DNA from: Verrucomicrobiota bacterium
GTDB taxonomy: Bacteria > Verrucomicrobiota > Verrucomicrobiia > Limisphaerales > J093
NCBI GenBank assembly: GCA_016871715.1
Contig: VHCO01000006.1
Span: 1-64,000 of the forward strand
Direction: 5' to 3'
Length of the DNA: 64,000 nucleotides
Shown here: piece after piece, positions 43,970-53,317 of the stretch
Layout: every line of letters starts with the position of its first letter
How positions within the stretch are numbered: the stretch's first letter is position 1
Program-made: the position numbers and the translations under genes
The notes under the pieces: generated by a model
Database searches by the model: none
What the model was told of the DNA's origin: nothing
Seen by the model: the letters and a program-made list of their open reading frames with translations, nothing else

Positions 43970-45436
43970 TCACCGCCCTCGCCCCTGCAAGGCGCGCTGA
44001 GGGCGCGATGGGACCGACGCCGCCACAGTCAGCCCCACAGCGCACACCGTGAAGACGATGCCGCTGGGGGTCCGCCCGGTCCAGGGTTCCCAGGGCCAGG
44101 GGAAATGGAAGAAGGCGTAGTTGAGGCCAAAGTAGAGCCAGGTGGCGAGCAGCAGCGTCCGGCGGAGGAACGGGCGCGCACCGTTGGGTCGTTGGGCGCG
44201 GCGGGCGAACCAGAGCGCGGCAACCGTGGTCAGGACCACGGGCAGGACAAGGTAGATGAACCAACCCCAAGCGGGCGCTATGAGCTTTTCGCCGACGACG
44301 AGTTGGCGGAGGGTCTTGCCCGCGATCGGGAGCGCAGTCACCGGCAGAACGAGCAAGTACGGCCACCACCTGCCCCCAACAATGGCCACCAGCGGGATGA
44401 TCCCGAGCAACAAACCGATATCGATCAGTCGGGCCAACTGAGGCACCTCCACGAATTCCGTGCCCGCCAATAACGACACGCCCACCACCAACAACCCCCA
44501 CTCGAGCGCCGGTTTGAGCCTGACCTCGGCAGGGTCGCTCGGCGGGGCGACCAGGCGGCGGTTGAGCCAGAGCCCCAGGCCGAGGGTGGCGCCGGCAACG
44601 GTGCCGAAGGTGATCTCCATCATGTTCCACCAGTTCATGTGGGGATCGAGCTTGACCCAGAGACCGGCGCGGAAGACGTCCGGATTCCAGGCGTGATAGG
44701 CCTGCAAACATTGACCCAGCGGAAACCCGATGGCCCCGCCGAGAAAGGCCCAGCCGGCTAGGCGCCTGGCCAGCCGGTCCTTTCGCAGCACGCCGGCATA
44801 CGCGACCAACCCAGCGAGCGCCAACAACAGCCCTCCCCAACATTCCCGCCGCGGTTTGAGTTCGGCGACGGTCGCGTCGGGCTGCCAGTGCCAATCGGCG
44901 GAGAAGTAGATCTTGGGCAAGGCCTTGTTAGCCGGATCGAACGGTTCGTTCAGCAACGCCAAGCCCAGGAACAGCAGCCATACAGCACCGGCTAAGGCCG
45001 CCAACAGTTCGAGGGGGCGATAGCGCACACCGCCCAAACCCATCCCCAAAAACAGGCCGGCGAACCCAATCCAAATACCGCCCTTGATGGCTAAGCCGAG
45101 CAAACCCCAGCGCAGGGCGTCCCAGTTGCCGATGACCGGGGCGTTTTGGGTCAAGCCAATGGTCTGTCCGTAGGTCATCGAACCGCCGAACCCGATCGCC
45201 ACTGTGCAAAAAGCCACCGCGCGCGCGGCCGGCAGCGATGCACCCTCCGGCTGGATCAGGAGCACCAGCACCAGGCCCATCAGCAACCCGGCGATCATCG
45301 CGCCGGTCTCGTGGCCGTACTGGCCGCGGATGCCCCACCCCATGCCACCCGCTAGCGCGGCGAACAGGACCGGCTGCCACCAGGGCAAAGTAGACGTGGC
45401 AGACGCCCCGGTAGCGGAGGGTGGCTGGCTCGACAT
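43970..45436 (-). CDS. Polytopic membrane protein, about 12 helices
   Basis: 488 residues with regularly spaced hydrophobic segments from residue ~18 to 475 and small polar loops. Conserved-looking motifs include GGMGWGIRGQYGHETGAMIA near the start, GFGGSMTYGQTIGLTQ, HMNWWNMMEITFGTVAGATL and AWGWFIYLVLPVVLTTVAAL. I recognise the type as a planctomycetal/verrucomicrobial conserved membrane protein near sugar genes; transport or sensing is possible. No signature of a named transporter family is seen. Confidence 0.68.
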   Translation of the reverse strand: MSSQPPSATGASATSTLPWWQPVLFAALAGGMGWGIRGQYGHETGAMIAGLLMGLVLVLLIQPEGASLPAARAVAFCTVAIGFGGSMTYGQTIGLTQNAPVIGNWDALRWGLLGLAIKGGIWIGFAGLFLGMGLGGVRYRPLELLAALAGAVWLLFLGLALLNEPFDPANKALPKIYFSADWHWQPDATVAELKPRRECWGGLLLALAGLVAYAGVLRKDRLARRLAGWAFLGGAIGFPLGQCLQAYHAWNPDVFRAGLWVKLDPHMNWWNMMEITFGTVAGATLGLGLWLNRRLVAPPSDPAEVRLKPALEWGLLVVGVSLLAGTEFVEVPQLARLIDIGLLLGIIPLVAIVGGRWWPYLLVLPVTALPIAGKTLRQLVVGEKLIAPAWGWFIYLVLPVVLTTVAALWFARRAQRPNGARPFLRRTLLLATWLYFGLNYAFFHFPWPWEPWTGRTPSGIVFTVCAVGLTVAASVPSRPQRALQGRGR

Positions 45437-45507
45437 GGGCCGGTGTTACCCCAACGGGCGGCGGTTGGCAAGGTGCGCTGCTCGAAGCGCGCTTTCGACT
45501 AGGTTAG

Positions 45508-48500
45508 CTAGGGCGAGAGTTGGATGCGGTAGAACCGGCTGCTGCCGGTGACGGTGTCGATCTGCGAAGCGGCGTCCCCGACCGCCGACACGGGGTTACC
45601 TAAGTTGAGCCAGGCAGCATCGTTGAGGGTGGTCTTAAACTGGATTTGGTAGGTGAGACCCGGGATGGAATCCCAGGCGATCGCAATCTGATCGCCACTG
45701 AGGGTGACGGCCAGGCGCGGCCGGTCGCGCACGGACAGGGTGAACGTGCGGCTCGCGTTGAGGGGCGGGAGGCCATTGTCGGTGACGGAGATTGTGAAGG
45801 ACTGATTGCCGAGCTGGTCGCCGGTCGGAGCCCAGCGGAACAAGCCCGTGGCGGTGTTGAAGGCAACGCCCGCAACACCCGCAGGTGAGAGGCTGTAGGT
45901 GAGGGTGTTGGCAGGCAGGTCCGGGTCTGATGCAACTGGAGTGAATTCGACCAGACCGCCCGCATGGAGCGTGCGATTCGCAATGGCTTCGAGCGTCGGC
46001 GCGCGGTTCACCTCGCGGACGACGACGGTGAAGACCTTGGTGTCGTCGAGGGCAGGCGTGCCATTGTCGGTAACGCGCACGGAGACGGGGTAGGTGCCGG
46101 GTCCTTGGGCCTCAGTGGGGGTCCAGGCGATGGCGCCGGTAGTGGGGTTGATATTCATTCCGGCGGGCGGCGAGACCAGGCTGAAGGCGAGGGTGTTGGC
46201 TGGCAGGTCCGGGTCTGTGGCAGTGGCGGTGACGGCCAGCGCGGTCAGCTCGTCGAGGGCCTGTTCGGCGGGGACGGTGAGTTGAGGCGGAGCGTTGACC
46301 TCGCGGACAATGACGGTAAAGGCCTTGGTGTCGTTGAGGGCAGGTGTGCCATTGTCGGTGACGCGCACGGAGACGGGGTAGGTGCCGGGTCCTTGGGCCT
46401 CGGTGGGGGTCCAGGCGATGGCGCCGGTGGTGGGGTTGATGGTCATTCCGGCGGGGGGCGAGACTAGGCTGAAGGTGAGGGTGTTGGCTGGCAGGTCCGG
46501 GTCTGTGGCGGTGGCGGTGACGGCCAGTGCGGTCATCTCGTCGAGAGATTGGTCGGCTGGCACGGAGAGAGTCGGTGGGCGATTGACCTCTTGGACGTTG
46601 AGGTTGAAGGTGACCGAGGTGCTTAGGCTCGGCACGCCGTCGTCGCTGACGGTGACGGTGACGGGGTAAGATCCAGGCCCTTGCGCCTCGGTGGGGGTCC
46701 ACTGGAGTTGGCCCGTGGTTGGGGCGAGGGTAAGGCCGGGCGGCGCGCCTGGGCTGAGGGCGAAGGTGAGTTGGTCGTTGGGCTGCTCGGGGTCGGTAGC
46801 GGCCACGGTGAAGGCGAAGGGGCTTTCCTCGTTGAAGGCTGGATCGGCGGGTTGGGGGACGCGCGGGGGGTGGTTGGCCGGCAGGACCTGGATTCGGTAG
46901 GACAACGAATCGAGGCCGCCGCCGCCGATGACGAGGGCATGGGGTGTGGCGGCGTTGGGGGTCCACTCGAAGTAACCGCCGCTGCTGCTCGCGAGGAGGC
47001 TGTCCTGGTGATTGTACAGGCCCCACACAGGTGGCGCTTCGCCTGGCAGGGGCTGGAAGAAATAGTTCATGCCGGGCAGAGGGGTGAGGCGGTAGAGGAC
47101 GGCTTGCGTTCCGGGGGTGAGGGTTGTGCCCGTAGGGGTATCGAGGACGAGTTCGGGGGCGGTGGCCAAGTCGAGGAGGCGGAAGCTGAAATCGGCTGGT
47201 TGATCCGAGTTGTTGTGTTGGACGAGGGTATAGCTGCCGGTGACTGGGAGGGTGAACGGACCGACATCTGCGTCCGAGTTGTTGCCGAACAAGGCGACGA
47301 TATTGGCTTGAGGCGAGAACAGCATGACGGTAACCGGGGCGAAGTCGGTTTGGAGGGCGTCGTAGTAGAGTCGTTGACCGGCGGTGCCGAGGAAGGTGAA
47401 GTGCCGTTGGTCGCCGGGTTGGGCAAGCGCGCCGGAGTGGACGGTACCGAGGGTGAGCGCGCTGGTGCTGGTCGAGGTCATGATGGCTCTGAAGCTGTAG
47501 GGGACGGGGTTATCGGTAGTGTTTTGGAGGGCGAAGACGTGGGTGCCGGCGCGGGTGAGGACGAACTCGGCGTCGGTGCCGAGGTTCCCGCTGGTGAGGG
47601 GGGTATTGGCAGGGTCGAACGCGATCCAGGATGCGACGTTGGCTTCTGGGGAGAAGCTGTCGAGGAAGGCGCGCAGAGCCGCTGAAGGCTGGAGGCGGTG
47701 GAGAAGGGTCTCACGGGCCGGGAGGGTGCCGGTGACCAAGGTGTCGAGGACCAAGGGAGTGGTTGGGGCTTGGTCAATATCGAGCCAGCGGAACTGGGCT
47801 GTGCCGGCGGTATTCGGGTCGCCGTTCTCGAGCATGAGATACGACGAGCCGGAATAGGTCAGCGTATAAGGTCCCCAGTCAAAGGAGGCGCCCGCGCTCC
47901 AGCTCCAGTTCAATCCCGCCGGTTCGTAGAAGGCGACCGAGGCGCTGGAGATGGTGGTCATTCCCAGGGCATCGTAGTAATAGCGCTGCCCAGCGGTTGC
48001 GGCGATGCGGTAGGCTGCGGTTTGATACGGCTCATCGAAGCTGGCCGTGTAAGCGGTGCCGGCGACCAACAAGGTGGCAGCCAGGTCGAGGTTGAGTAGG
48101 CGGAACCTAAACTCACCGCCGGGTCCGCCCGGATCTGCAGTTGTGGTGAGGGTGTAGGTGCCGGATTTAGGAAGGAAGAAAGGGCCGCCGTTCGATGCGG
48201 CGCTGATGACAAAGACGACCGTGCTATCTTCGGCGGTGAGCCCGACGTTGATGGCCCACGCGTTCGGTTGCAGCGAGTCGAAGAACACGGGCAGACCGGC
48301 CGGGGCCTGGAAGGTCAAGGTGCGCGTTTCTCCCGGGGCGAGGACCGCGGTTTGGATGGCGCTGAAGGTATCTGGGGCGACCGGGGCATCGGAGATGTCG
48401 GTGACGCGGATTTGGTAGTCGAGCGGGGCGGTGGCGTCGGCCCAGCCCTCGACCACGAGGAGGCAGGTGCCGGCGCCCGGCAGGGAGAGCTCTCCGGGGC

Positions 48501-51234
48501 TGGTTTGGATCCCGGTGCTGGTCAATTGCTGGTTGGCGGGGCCGAACAATCGCCAGTTGGCTTCTGAGCCGGAGGCGCTGAGGCTTTCGAGTCGGAGCCG
48601 TTGGGCGGCGGTTCCGGTGAAGCGGTAGAGGTCCAGTCGGTTGCCCGGGTCCAACCGTCCGGTGGCGATGGTTCCGAGGGAGAGCGGTGTCGCGGTGGCT
48701 TGGTCAAGGAGGCGGAAAGAGTAAGGCCCGACGGGGTCTGAGACGCCGCCCAACACGAGGGTGTAGGAGCCATTCTCGGTCAGGGTGTAGGGGCTGAAAT
48801 CCTGGTTGGCCATTTGCTGGATGGGGATGGCGCCACTGGGTGTGATCAATCGCAGGAAGGGGCTGTCGCCGGGCGCACCGAGCGCATCGTAAAGGAGGCG
48901 CTGGCCCACGGCACCGGCGAAGCTGTAGCGATGTTCCTCGCCGGGCGTTGCGATGGTCCCGGTGTGGGTGTTGGCGAGGGTCAATGGGGTGCTCGTGGTG
49001 GTGGGTGTGCGGGCGTGGAACGAGTAGGTGGTGGGCCCGGGTCCCGCGCCGATGAGGACCAGCAGGTAGGTGCCTGCGCTCGGCAGGGTAACCTCGAAGT
49101 CGCTGCCCAGCCAGGCACTGGCCAGGGCTTGGTTCGCTGGGCCGTAGAGGATCCACCAACCGTTGGCAGCCGGGTCGTTGCTGTCGAAGAGCATGCGCTG
49201 GCCCGAGGCGCCGCTGAACCGCAGCACGGCCATCGTGGAGAACGGGTCCAGAATGCCGGAGACCGGGGCGTTCAGGGGGAGTGCGGCGGCTGGGGGCGAG
49301 GCGACCTCGATGAGGCGGAACCGGTAATCGCCGAGGGTGGGGGTGTTGCCGCCCACAATGAGGGTGTAGGTGCCGGCGACGGTGAGGGTAAAGGGGGCCG
49401 AATCGCTGTCGGAGTTCTGGCTGAGGGCGAAGATGGCGCCGCCTGGATCGAGCAAGCGGACGTTGATATTGTCGGCGTCGGTGTCCAGGGCGTCGTAGAG
49501 GAGTCGTTGGCCGGCTGCGCCGGTGAACTCGAAGCGATGCTCCTCGCCTGCGGCGGTGAGCGAGCCGGTCGTTTCCGTTCCGAAGGCCAAGGCTTGGGTG
49601 GTGCTTGGGGCGATGGTGGCCTGGAAGGCGTACGGGGTCGGGTTGGGGTTGGCGCTGGTTACGTGGGCGAGATAGAGCCCCGTTTGGGGCAGGACGAACT
49701 CAGAGTAGCTGGTCAAGCCGACGCCGCCCAGGTACTGGTTGGCGGGACCGTAGAGGTAGAGTGAAACGGGGTCGACGGGATTGCGCCCGTCAATGAACAG
49801 CCGTTGACCGGCCGAGCCGGAGAAGCGGAGCAGGGCGGCGGCGCTGGCGGGGTCGAGTGTGCCGGAGACGACGGTATTGAAGGCCAGGTCGGCGGCGGGC
49901 GCCTGGTTCAGATCGACCATGCGGAAGCCGACGTCCGCCGGGTCCGCCTGAGAGTTCTCGAACAAGAGGTAGTAAGTGCCCGGCTCGGTGAGGGTCAGCG
50001 GGCCAAGGTCGGTGCTGCCCGACCAACTGTAGGCGAAGAGCCAATTCCCGCTCGGCGTGATGAGCTGCGCATAGACCTGCAGTGCGCCGAGGATGAGCGA
50101 GTCGAGGAAGAGCCGCTGCCCGGGCTCGCCGGTGAAGCGCCAGACGTCGGTGCGGTAACCGGGCATCGCGGGGGTGCTGATCGGGCTACCCAGCGTCAAC
50201 GGCTGGCTGTTGGTCCCGAGGTCGAGGAGGTTGAATCGGTAGTCGCCGCCGCTGGTGGCGTCTTGTCCCTGGACCGTGAGGGTGTAGTTGCCGGACTTGG
50301 TCAGTCGATAGGGGCCGGCGTTTTGCGGGGTTGCACCCGAGGCGACGACGGTTCCGTCGCTATGCTTGAGCTCGAAGGTGAGCGGGGCGGAGTTAAAAAG
50401 TTGGTCGTCGTAGTAGGCCACCAGGCCCGCTGGGGCGGTGTAATTGAAGACCACGGGCGGATCGCCTGGGTTGACGGTGCCGCTGCGGACGATGCCGAAC
50501 CCTGCGGGTGTGCCGGAGGGCAGGCTGACCGTGGACACTCGGAATTGGAAGGGCAGCGGGGCCGCTCCCATGACGACTCCCTCGATCAGCACCAGGTAGG
50601 TTCCGGTGTTGGGCAGGAAGGCTTCGCCGAGCGAGCTACTCAGGGTGCCCGCGAGGAGGTACTGATTGTGGGTGCCCACCAAGCGCCAGGTGGCTTCCGT
50701 GGCGGCAGGCTCCAGGCTCTCGAGGTTGACGACCTGGCCGGCGGTGCCCGCGAAGCGGTAGGCGCGCGTCGAGCTGCGCGGGTCGAGTTGCCCGCTGACG
50801 GGGGTTCCCAGGGTCAGCGCGGTGGCACCCGCCAGGTCAGTCAGTTGGAAGCTGTACTCGCCTGAGCCATCGCCGAGGCTCTCGACCACCAGCGTGTGGC
50901 GCCCGGCTTCGGTCAGGTAGAAGGGGCCTTGGTCCGCACTCTGGCCCACCAGGTTGAACACAGGATTTCCGCTGGGCGATTCGAGGCGCATGCCCACGGC
51001 GCTGAGGTCAATCCGCAGGTTATCCAAGTAGAGCCTTTGCCCCGGGGACCCCGTGAACGTGAACCGATCCACTTCCGCGGGCGTACCCAGGGTGCCCGTA
51101 GCGCTGACGCCCAGAGTGAGCGGCAACACATGTTTGGCAATGCGGCCTCGCGCGGGAGCTGTTTCGGCTGCCGTCGAGCTAGAGGACGAGAGTAAAAGGA
51201 CGGCGCTCAGCGCCGTCAGGAGAAATGGTTTCAT
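45508..51234 (-). CDS. Giant secreted protein with 14 PPC-like repeats and 4 cadherin-like domains
   Basis: 1908 residues from ATG 51234 (signal MKPFLLTALSAVLLLSSSSS-TAA). Residues ~35-1450 hold fourteen ~100-residue bacterial pre-peptidase C-terminal-like repeats, each starting LTLG--.SG-L.PG... and including RF-G.AGQRL--D-L and later YTL.. strand. Residues ~1460-1820 hold four cadherin/dystroglycan-like domains (NRPPTLSVPADQSLDE, ATDPDLPANTLTFSLVSPPA, TEAQGPGTYPVSVRVTDNGT). Two adjacent domains are nearly identical at DNA level (288-bp period, 46010-46560). The C terminus LTYQIQFKTTLNDAAWLNLG, SRFYRIQLSP is the standard anchoring-type module. Adhesin or matrix role likely. Confidence 0.85.
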   Translation of the reverse strand: MKPFLLTALSAVLLLSSSSSTAAETAPARGRIAKHVLPLTLGVSATGTLGTPAEVDRFTFTGSPGQRLYLDNLRIDLSAVGMRLESPSGNPVFNLVGQSADQGPFYLTEAGRHTLVVESLGDGSGEYSFQLTDLAGATALTLGTPVSGQLDPRSSTRAYRFAGTAGQVVNLESLEPAATEATWRLVGTHNQYLLAGTLSSSLGEAFLPNTGTYLVLIEGVVMGAAPLPFQFRVSTVSLPSGTPAGFGIVRSGTVNPGDPPVVFNYTAPAGLVAYYDDQLFNSAPLTFELKHSDGTVVASGATPQNAGPYRLTKSGNYTLTVQGQDATSGGDYRFNLLDLGTNSQPLTLGSPISTPAMPGYRTDVWRFTGEPGQRLFLDSLILGALQVYAQLITPSGNWLFAYSWSGSTDLGPLTLTEPGTYYLLFENSQADPADVGFRMVDLNQAPAADLAFNTVVSGTLDPASAAALLRFSGSAGQRLFIDGRNPVDPVSLYLYGPANQYLGGVGLTSYSEFVLPQTGLYLAHVTSANPNPTPYAFQATIAPSTTQALAFGTETTGSLTAAGEEHRFEFTGAAGQRLLYDALDTDADNINVRLLDPGGAIFALSQNSDSDSAPFTLTVAGTYTLIVGGNTPTLGDYRFRLIEVASPPAAALPLNAPVSGILDPFSTMAVLRFSGASGQRMLFDSNDPAANGWWILYGPANQALASAWLGSDFEVTLPSAGTYLLVLIGAGPGPTTYSFHARTPTTTSTPLTLANTHTGTIATPGEEHRYSFAGAVGQRLLYDALGAPGDSPFLRLITPSGAIPIQQMANQDFSPYTLTENGSYTLVLGGVSDPVGPYSFRLLDQATATPLSLGTIATGRLDPGNRLDLYRFTGTAAQRLRLESLSASGSEANWRLFGPANQQLTSTGIQTSPGELSLPGAGTCLLVVEGWADATAPLDYQIRVTDISDAPVAPDTFSAIQTAVLAPGETRTLTFQAPAGLPVFFDSLQPNAWAINVGLTAEDSTVVFVISAASNGGPFFLPKSGTYTLTTTADPGGPGGEFRFRLLNLDLAATLLVAGTAYTASFDEPYQTAAYRIAATAGQRYYYDALGMTTISSASVAFYEPAGLNWSWSAGASFDWGPYTLTYSGSSYLMLENGDPNTAGTAQFRWLDIDQAPTTPLVLDTLVTGTLPARETLLHRLQPSAALRAFLDSFSPEANVASWIAFDPANTPLTSGNLGTDAEFVLTRAGTHVFALQNTTDNPVPYSFRAIMTSTSTSALTLGTVHSGALAQPGDQRHFTFLGTAGQRLYYDALQTDFAPVTVMLFSPQANIVALFGNNSDADVGPFTLPVTGSYTLVQHNNSDQPADFSFRLLDLATAPELVLDTPTGTTLTPGTQAVLYRLTPLPGMNYFFQPLPGEAPPVWGLYNHQDSLLASSSGGYFEWTPNAATPHALVIGGGGLDSLSYRIQVLPANHPPRVPQPADPAFNEESPFAFTVAATDPEQPNDQLTFALSPGAPPGLTLAPTTGQLQWTPTEAQGPGSYPVTVTVSDDGVPSLSTSVTFNLNVQEVNRPPTLSVPADQSLDEMTALAVTATATDPDLPANTLTFSLVSPPAGMTINPTTGAIAWTPTEAQGPGTYPVSVRVTDNGTPALNDTKAFTVIVREVNAPPQLTVPAEQALDELTALAVTATATDPDLPANTLAFSLVSPPAGMNINPTTGAIAWTPTEAQGPGTYPVSVRVTDNGTPALDDTKVFTVVVREVNRAPTLEAIANRTLHAGGLVEFTPVASDPDLPANTLTYSLSPAGVAGVAFNTATGLFRWAPTGDQLGNQSFTISVTDNGLPPLNASRTFTLSVRDRPRLAVTLSGDQIAIAWDSIPGLTYQIQFKTTLNDAAWLNLGNPVSAVGDAASQIDTVTGSSRFYRIQLSP

Positions 51235-51360
51235 GGTCAAATGGTCGGCGCCGGCCCGGAATTCCCCGCGCGACGCACCTGGGATGGACTTATCAGAGAA
51301 AGCAAACGCAAAAACAAGGAAAAAATCTGAGCTCGACGCGCGAAGCGTGGGCGAAGTCAC

Positions 51361-51389
51361 TTGACGGTCTGCCGCACCCCCTCTACGTA
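51361..51389 (+). promoter_or_regulatory. Probable promoter of the efflux operon, very short leader
   Basis: TTGACG (51361-51366), 17-bp spacer, TACGTA (51384-51389), with TATTCT as an alternative overlapping -10. The ATG at 51398 is 9 nt after the -10, implying a leaderless or nearly leaderless mRNA. Confidence 0.5.
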
Positions 51390-51397
51390 TTCTAGCC

Positions 51398-52612
51398 ATG
51401 AATGACGCCAGGAACACCCTCGCGAGTCTGCGCATCGACCGCGAGGACTCTCCCGAGGCCAGGTCGGGTCGGAGACGTTGGCTCTTGGGCCTGGTGGCGC
51501 TGCTGCTGGTTCTGGGTGCGGCCGGGTACTGGACCCAGCGGTCGCATGAGGTCCGCACGGCGACGGCGCGGGGGGCAGACGGGGCGGGGTCGCGGGCGTT
51601 GCTGCACGCTTCAGGCTACGTCACCGCGCGGCGGGAAGCCACGGTCTCCTCGAAAGTCACCGGCAAGGTGGTCGAAGTGCTCGTCGAGGAAGGGATGCAA
51701 GTCGAGGCGGGCCAGATCTTGGCGCGGCTGGATGACACCAATAGCCAGGCGGCGTGGCGGTTGGCGGAGGCTCAACTCGAGGCGGCGCGAGCGGCGCGGG
51801 CGGAGACGGAGGTGCGCTTGGGGGAGGCGCGGCGGGAAGAGGGGCGCCAGGCGGCGTTGGTGGCGGAGCGCGTGGCCACGGAGGCGGACCTGGACCGGGC
51901 GCAGAGCGAGGTCAAGTCGCTGGTGGCCCGACTTGAGAAGCAGGCGCAGGACATCCGGGTGGCGGAGCGGGAGCTGGAGCTGCGGCAGCAGGAGCTGGAG
52001 GATTTGCTGATTCGGGCGCCATTCAGCGGGATCGTGACGGTCAAGAGCGCGCAGCCGGGCGAGATGATCTCGCCGATCTCGGCCGGTGGCGGGTTCACGC
52101 GGACGGGGATCTGCACGGTGGTGGACATGACCTCGCTCGAGGTCGAGGTGGACGTGAACGAGAGTTTTATCAATCGGATCACGCCGGGGCAGTCGGTCGA
52201 GTCGGCCTTGGACGCGTATCCGGACTGGAAGCTGCCCAGCCAGGTCATCGCGATTATCCCGACGGCCGACCGCCAGAAGTCGACGGTGAAAGTCCGGATT
52301 GGATTGGCGCAGCTCGATCCCCGGATACTGCCGGAGATGGCGGTGCGGGTGGCTTTTCTGGGCGAAGAGACGGGGTCGACCGAGGCGGGTGGAGGGGTGT
52401 GGGTACCGCAGGCGGCGGTGCACAAGGACGCCGCCGGCGCTTATGTGTGGAGGGTCCAGGACGGGCGGGTGTCGAGGCGCGGGGTACGCGCGGGCGAGAC
52501 GCGCAACGAGGAGGTCCTGGTGGCGAGCGGGCTCGCGGCTGGGGACCAGGTGGTGGTCGATGGGGCGGGACGGTTGCGGGACGGAGCCCGCGTGCGGGAG
52601 GCGCGCCGCTGA
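51398..52612 (+). CDS. MacA/HlyD-type periplasmic adaptor of an ABC efflux pump
   Basis: 404 residues. Membrane anchor at ~32-48 (RRWLLGLVALLLVLGAAGYW), then the lipoyl half ASGYVTARREATVSSKVTGK..VEAGQILARLDDT, a long alpha-hairpin (about 110-200), the second lipoyl half LLIRAPFSGIVTVKSAQPGE, and beta-barrel/MP domains to RRGVRAGETRNEEVLVASGL. First gene of a four-gene operon with an ATPase and two permeases; links them to an outer-membrane duct. Confidence 0.88.
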   Translation: MNDARNTLASLRIDREDSPEARSGRRRWLLGLVALLLVLGAAGYWTQRSHEVRTATARGADGAGSRALLHASGYVTARREATVSSKVTGKVVEVLVEEGMQVEAGQILARLDDTNSQAAWRLAEAQLEAARAARAETEVRLGEARREEGRQAALVAERVATEADLDRAQSEVKSLVARLEKQAQDIRVAERELELRQQELEDLLIRAPFSGIVTVKSAQPGEMISPISAGGGFTRTGICTVVDMTSLEVEVDVNESFINRITPGQSVESALDAYPDWKLPSQVIAIIPTADRQKSTVKVRIGLAQLDPRILPEMAVRVAFLGEETGSTEAGGGVWVPQAAVHKDAAGAYVWRVQDGRVSRRGVRAGETRNEEVLVASGLAAGDQVVVDGAGRLRDGARVREARR

Positions 52613-52618
52613 CCGGTT

Positions 52619-53317
52619 ATGGAGAGGCAGGGCGAGGCCTTGGTGCGCGTAAGCGGCGTCGAGAAGTACTACCGGCGGGGGTCGGAGAGTGTGCACGTCT
52701 TGGCCGGGATCGAGTTGGTCGTGCGGCGCGGCGAGTTTGTGGCGTTGATGGGTCCGTCGGGGTCGGGCAAGAGCACGCTGTTGAATCTGGTGGGGGGCTT
52801 GGATCGGCCCACAGGCGGGGCCATTGCGGTGGCGGATCGGCGGATTGACCAACTGGGGGAGGGGGCGTTGGCGGCTTGGCGGGCGCGGCATGTGGGTTTC
52901 GTGTTCCAGCTCTACAACTTGTTGCCGGCCCTGAGCGCGGAGCGCAACGTCGAGCTGCCCCTTTTGCTCACGCACCTCAACCCGGCACAGCGCCGCCGCC
53001 ACGTCGGTCTGGCCCTCGATGTGGTGGGGCTGTCGCATCGGCGCAAGCATTACCCGCGGCAGTTGTCGGGGGGCGAGCAGCAGCGGGTGGGGATCGCGCG
53101 GGCGATTGTGACGGACCCGACCTTGCTGTTGTGCGACGAACCGACGGGCGACCTCGACCGGAAATCGGGCGATGAGGTTTTGAACCTGCTCGAGGGTCTG
53201 AGTCGGGACCTGGGCAAGACGATCGTCATGGTCACCCATGACCCGCACGCCTCGGCGCGCGCGTCGCGCACGGTGTATTTGTACAAGGGACAAATCGTGC
53301 CGGAGATTCCGCGATGA
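52619..53317 (+). CDS. MacB/LolD-type ABC ATPase
   Basis: 232 residues. Walker A GPSGSGKSTLLNLVGGLDRP, Q-loop FVFQLYNLLPALSAERNVEL, signature LSGGEQQRVGIARAIVTDPT, Walker B LLLCDEPTGDLDRKSGDEVL and switch His in VMVTHDPHASA. Energises efflux or lipoprotein extraction with the two permeases downstream. Overlaps the first permease by 4 nt (ATGA). Confidence 0.93.
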   Translation: MERQGEALVRVSGVEKYYRRGSESVHVLAGIELVVRRGEFVALMGPSGSGKSTLLNLVGGLDRPTGGAIAVADRRIDQLGEGALAAWRARHVGFVFQLYNLLPALSAERNVELPLLLTHLNPAQRRRHVGLALDVVGLSHRRKHYPRQLSGGEQQRVGIARAIVTDPTLLLCDEPTGDLDRKSGDEVLNLLEGLSRDLGKTIVMVTHDPHASARASRTVYLYKGQIVPEIPR

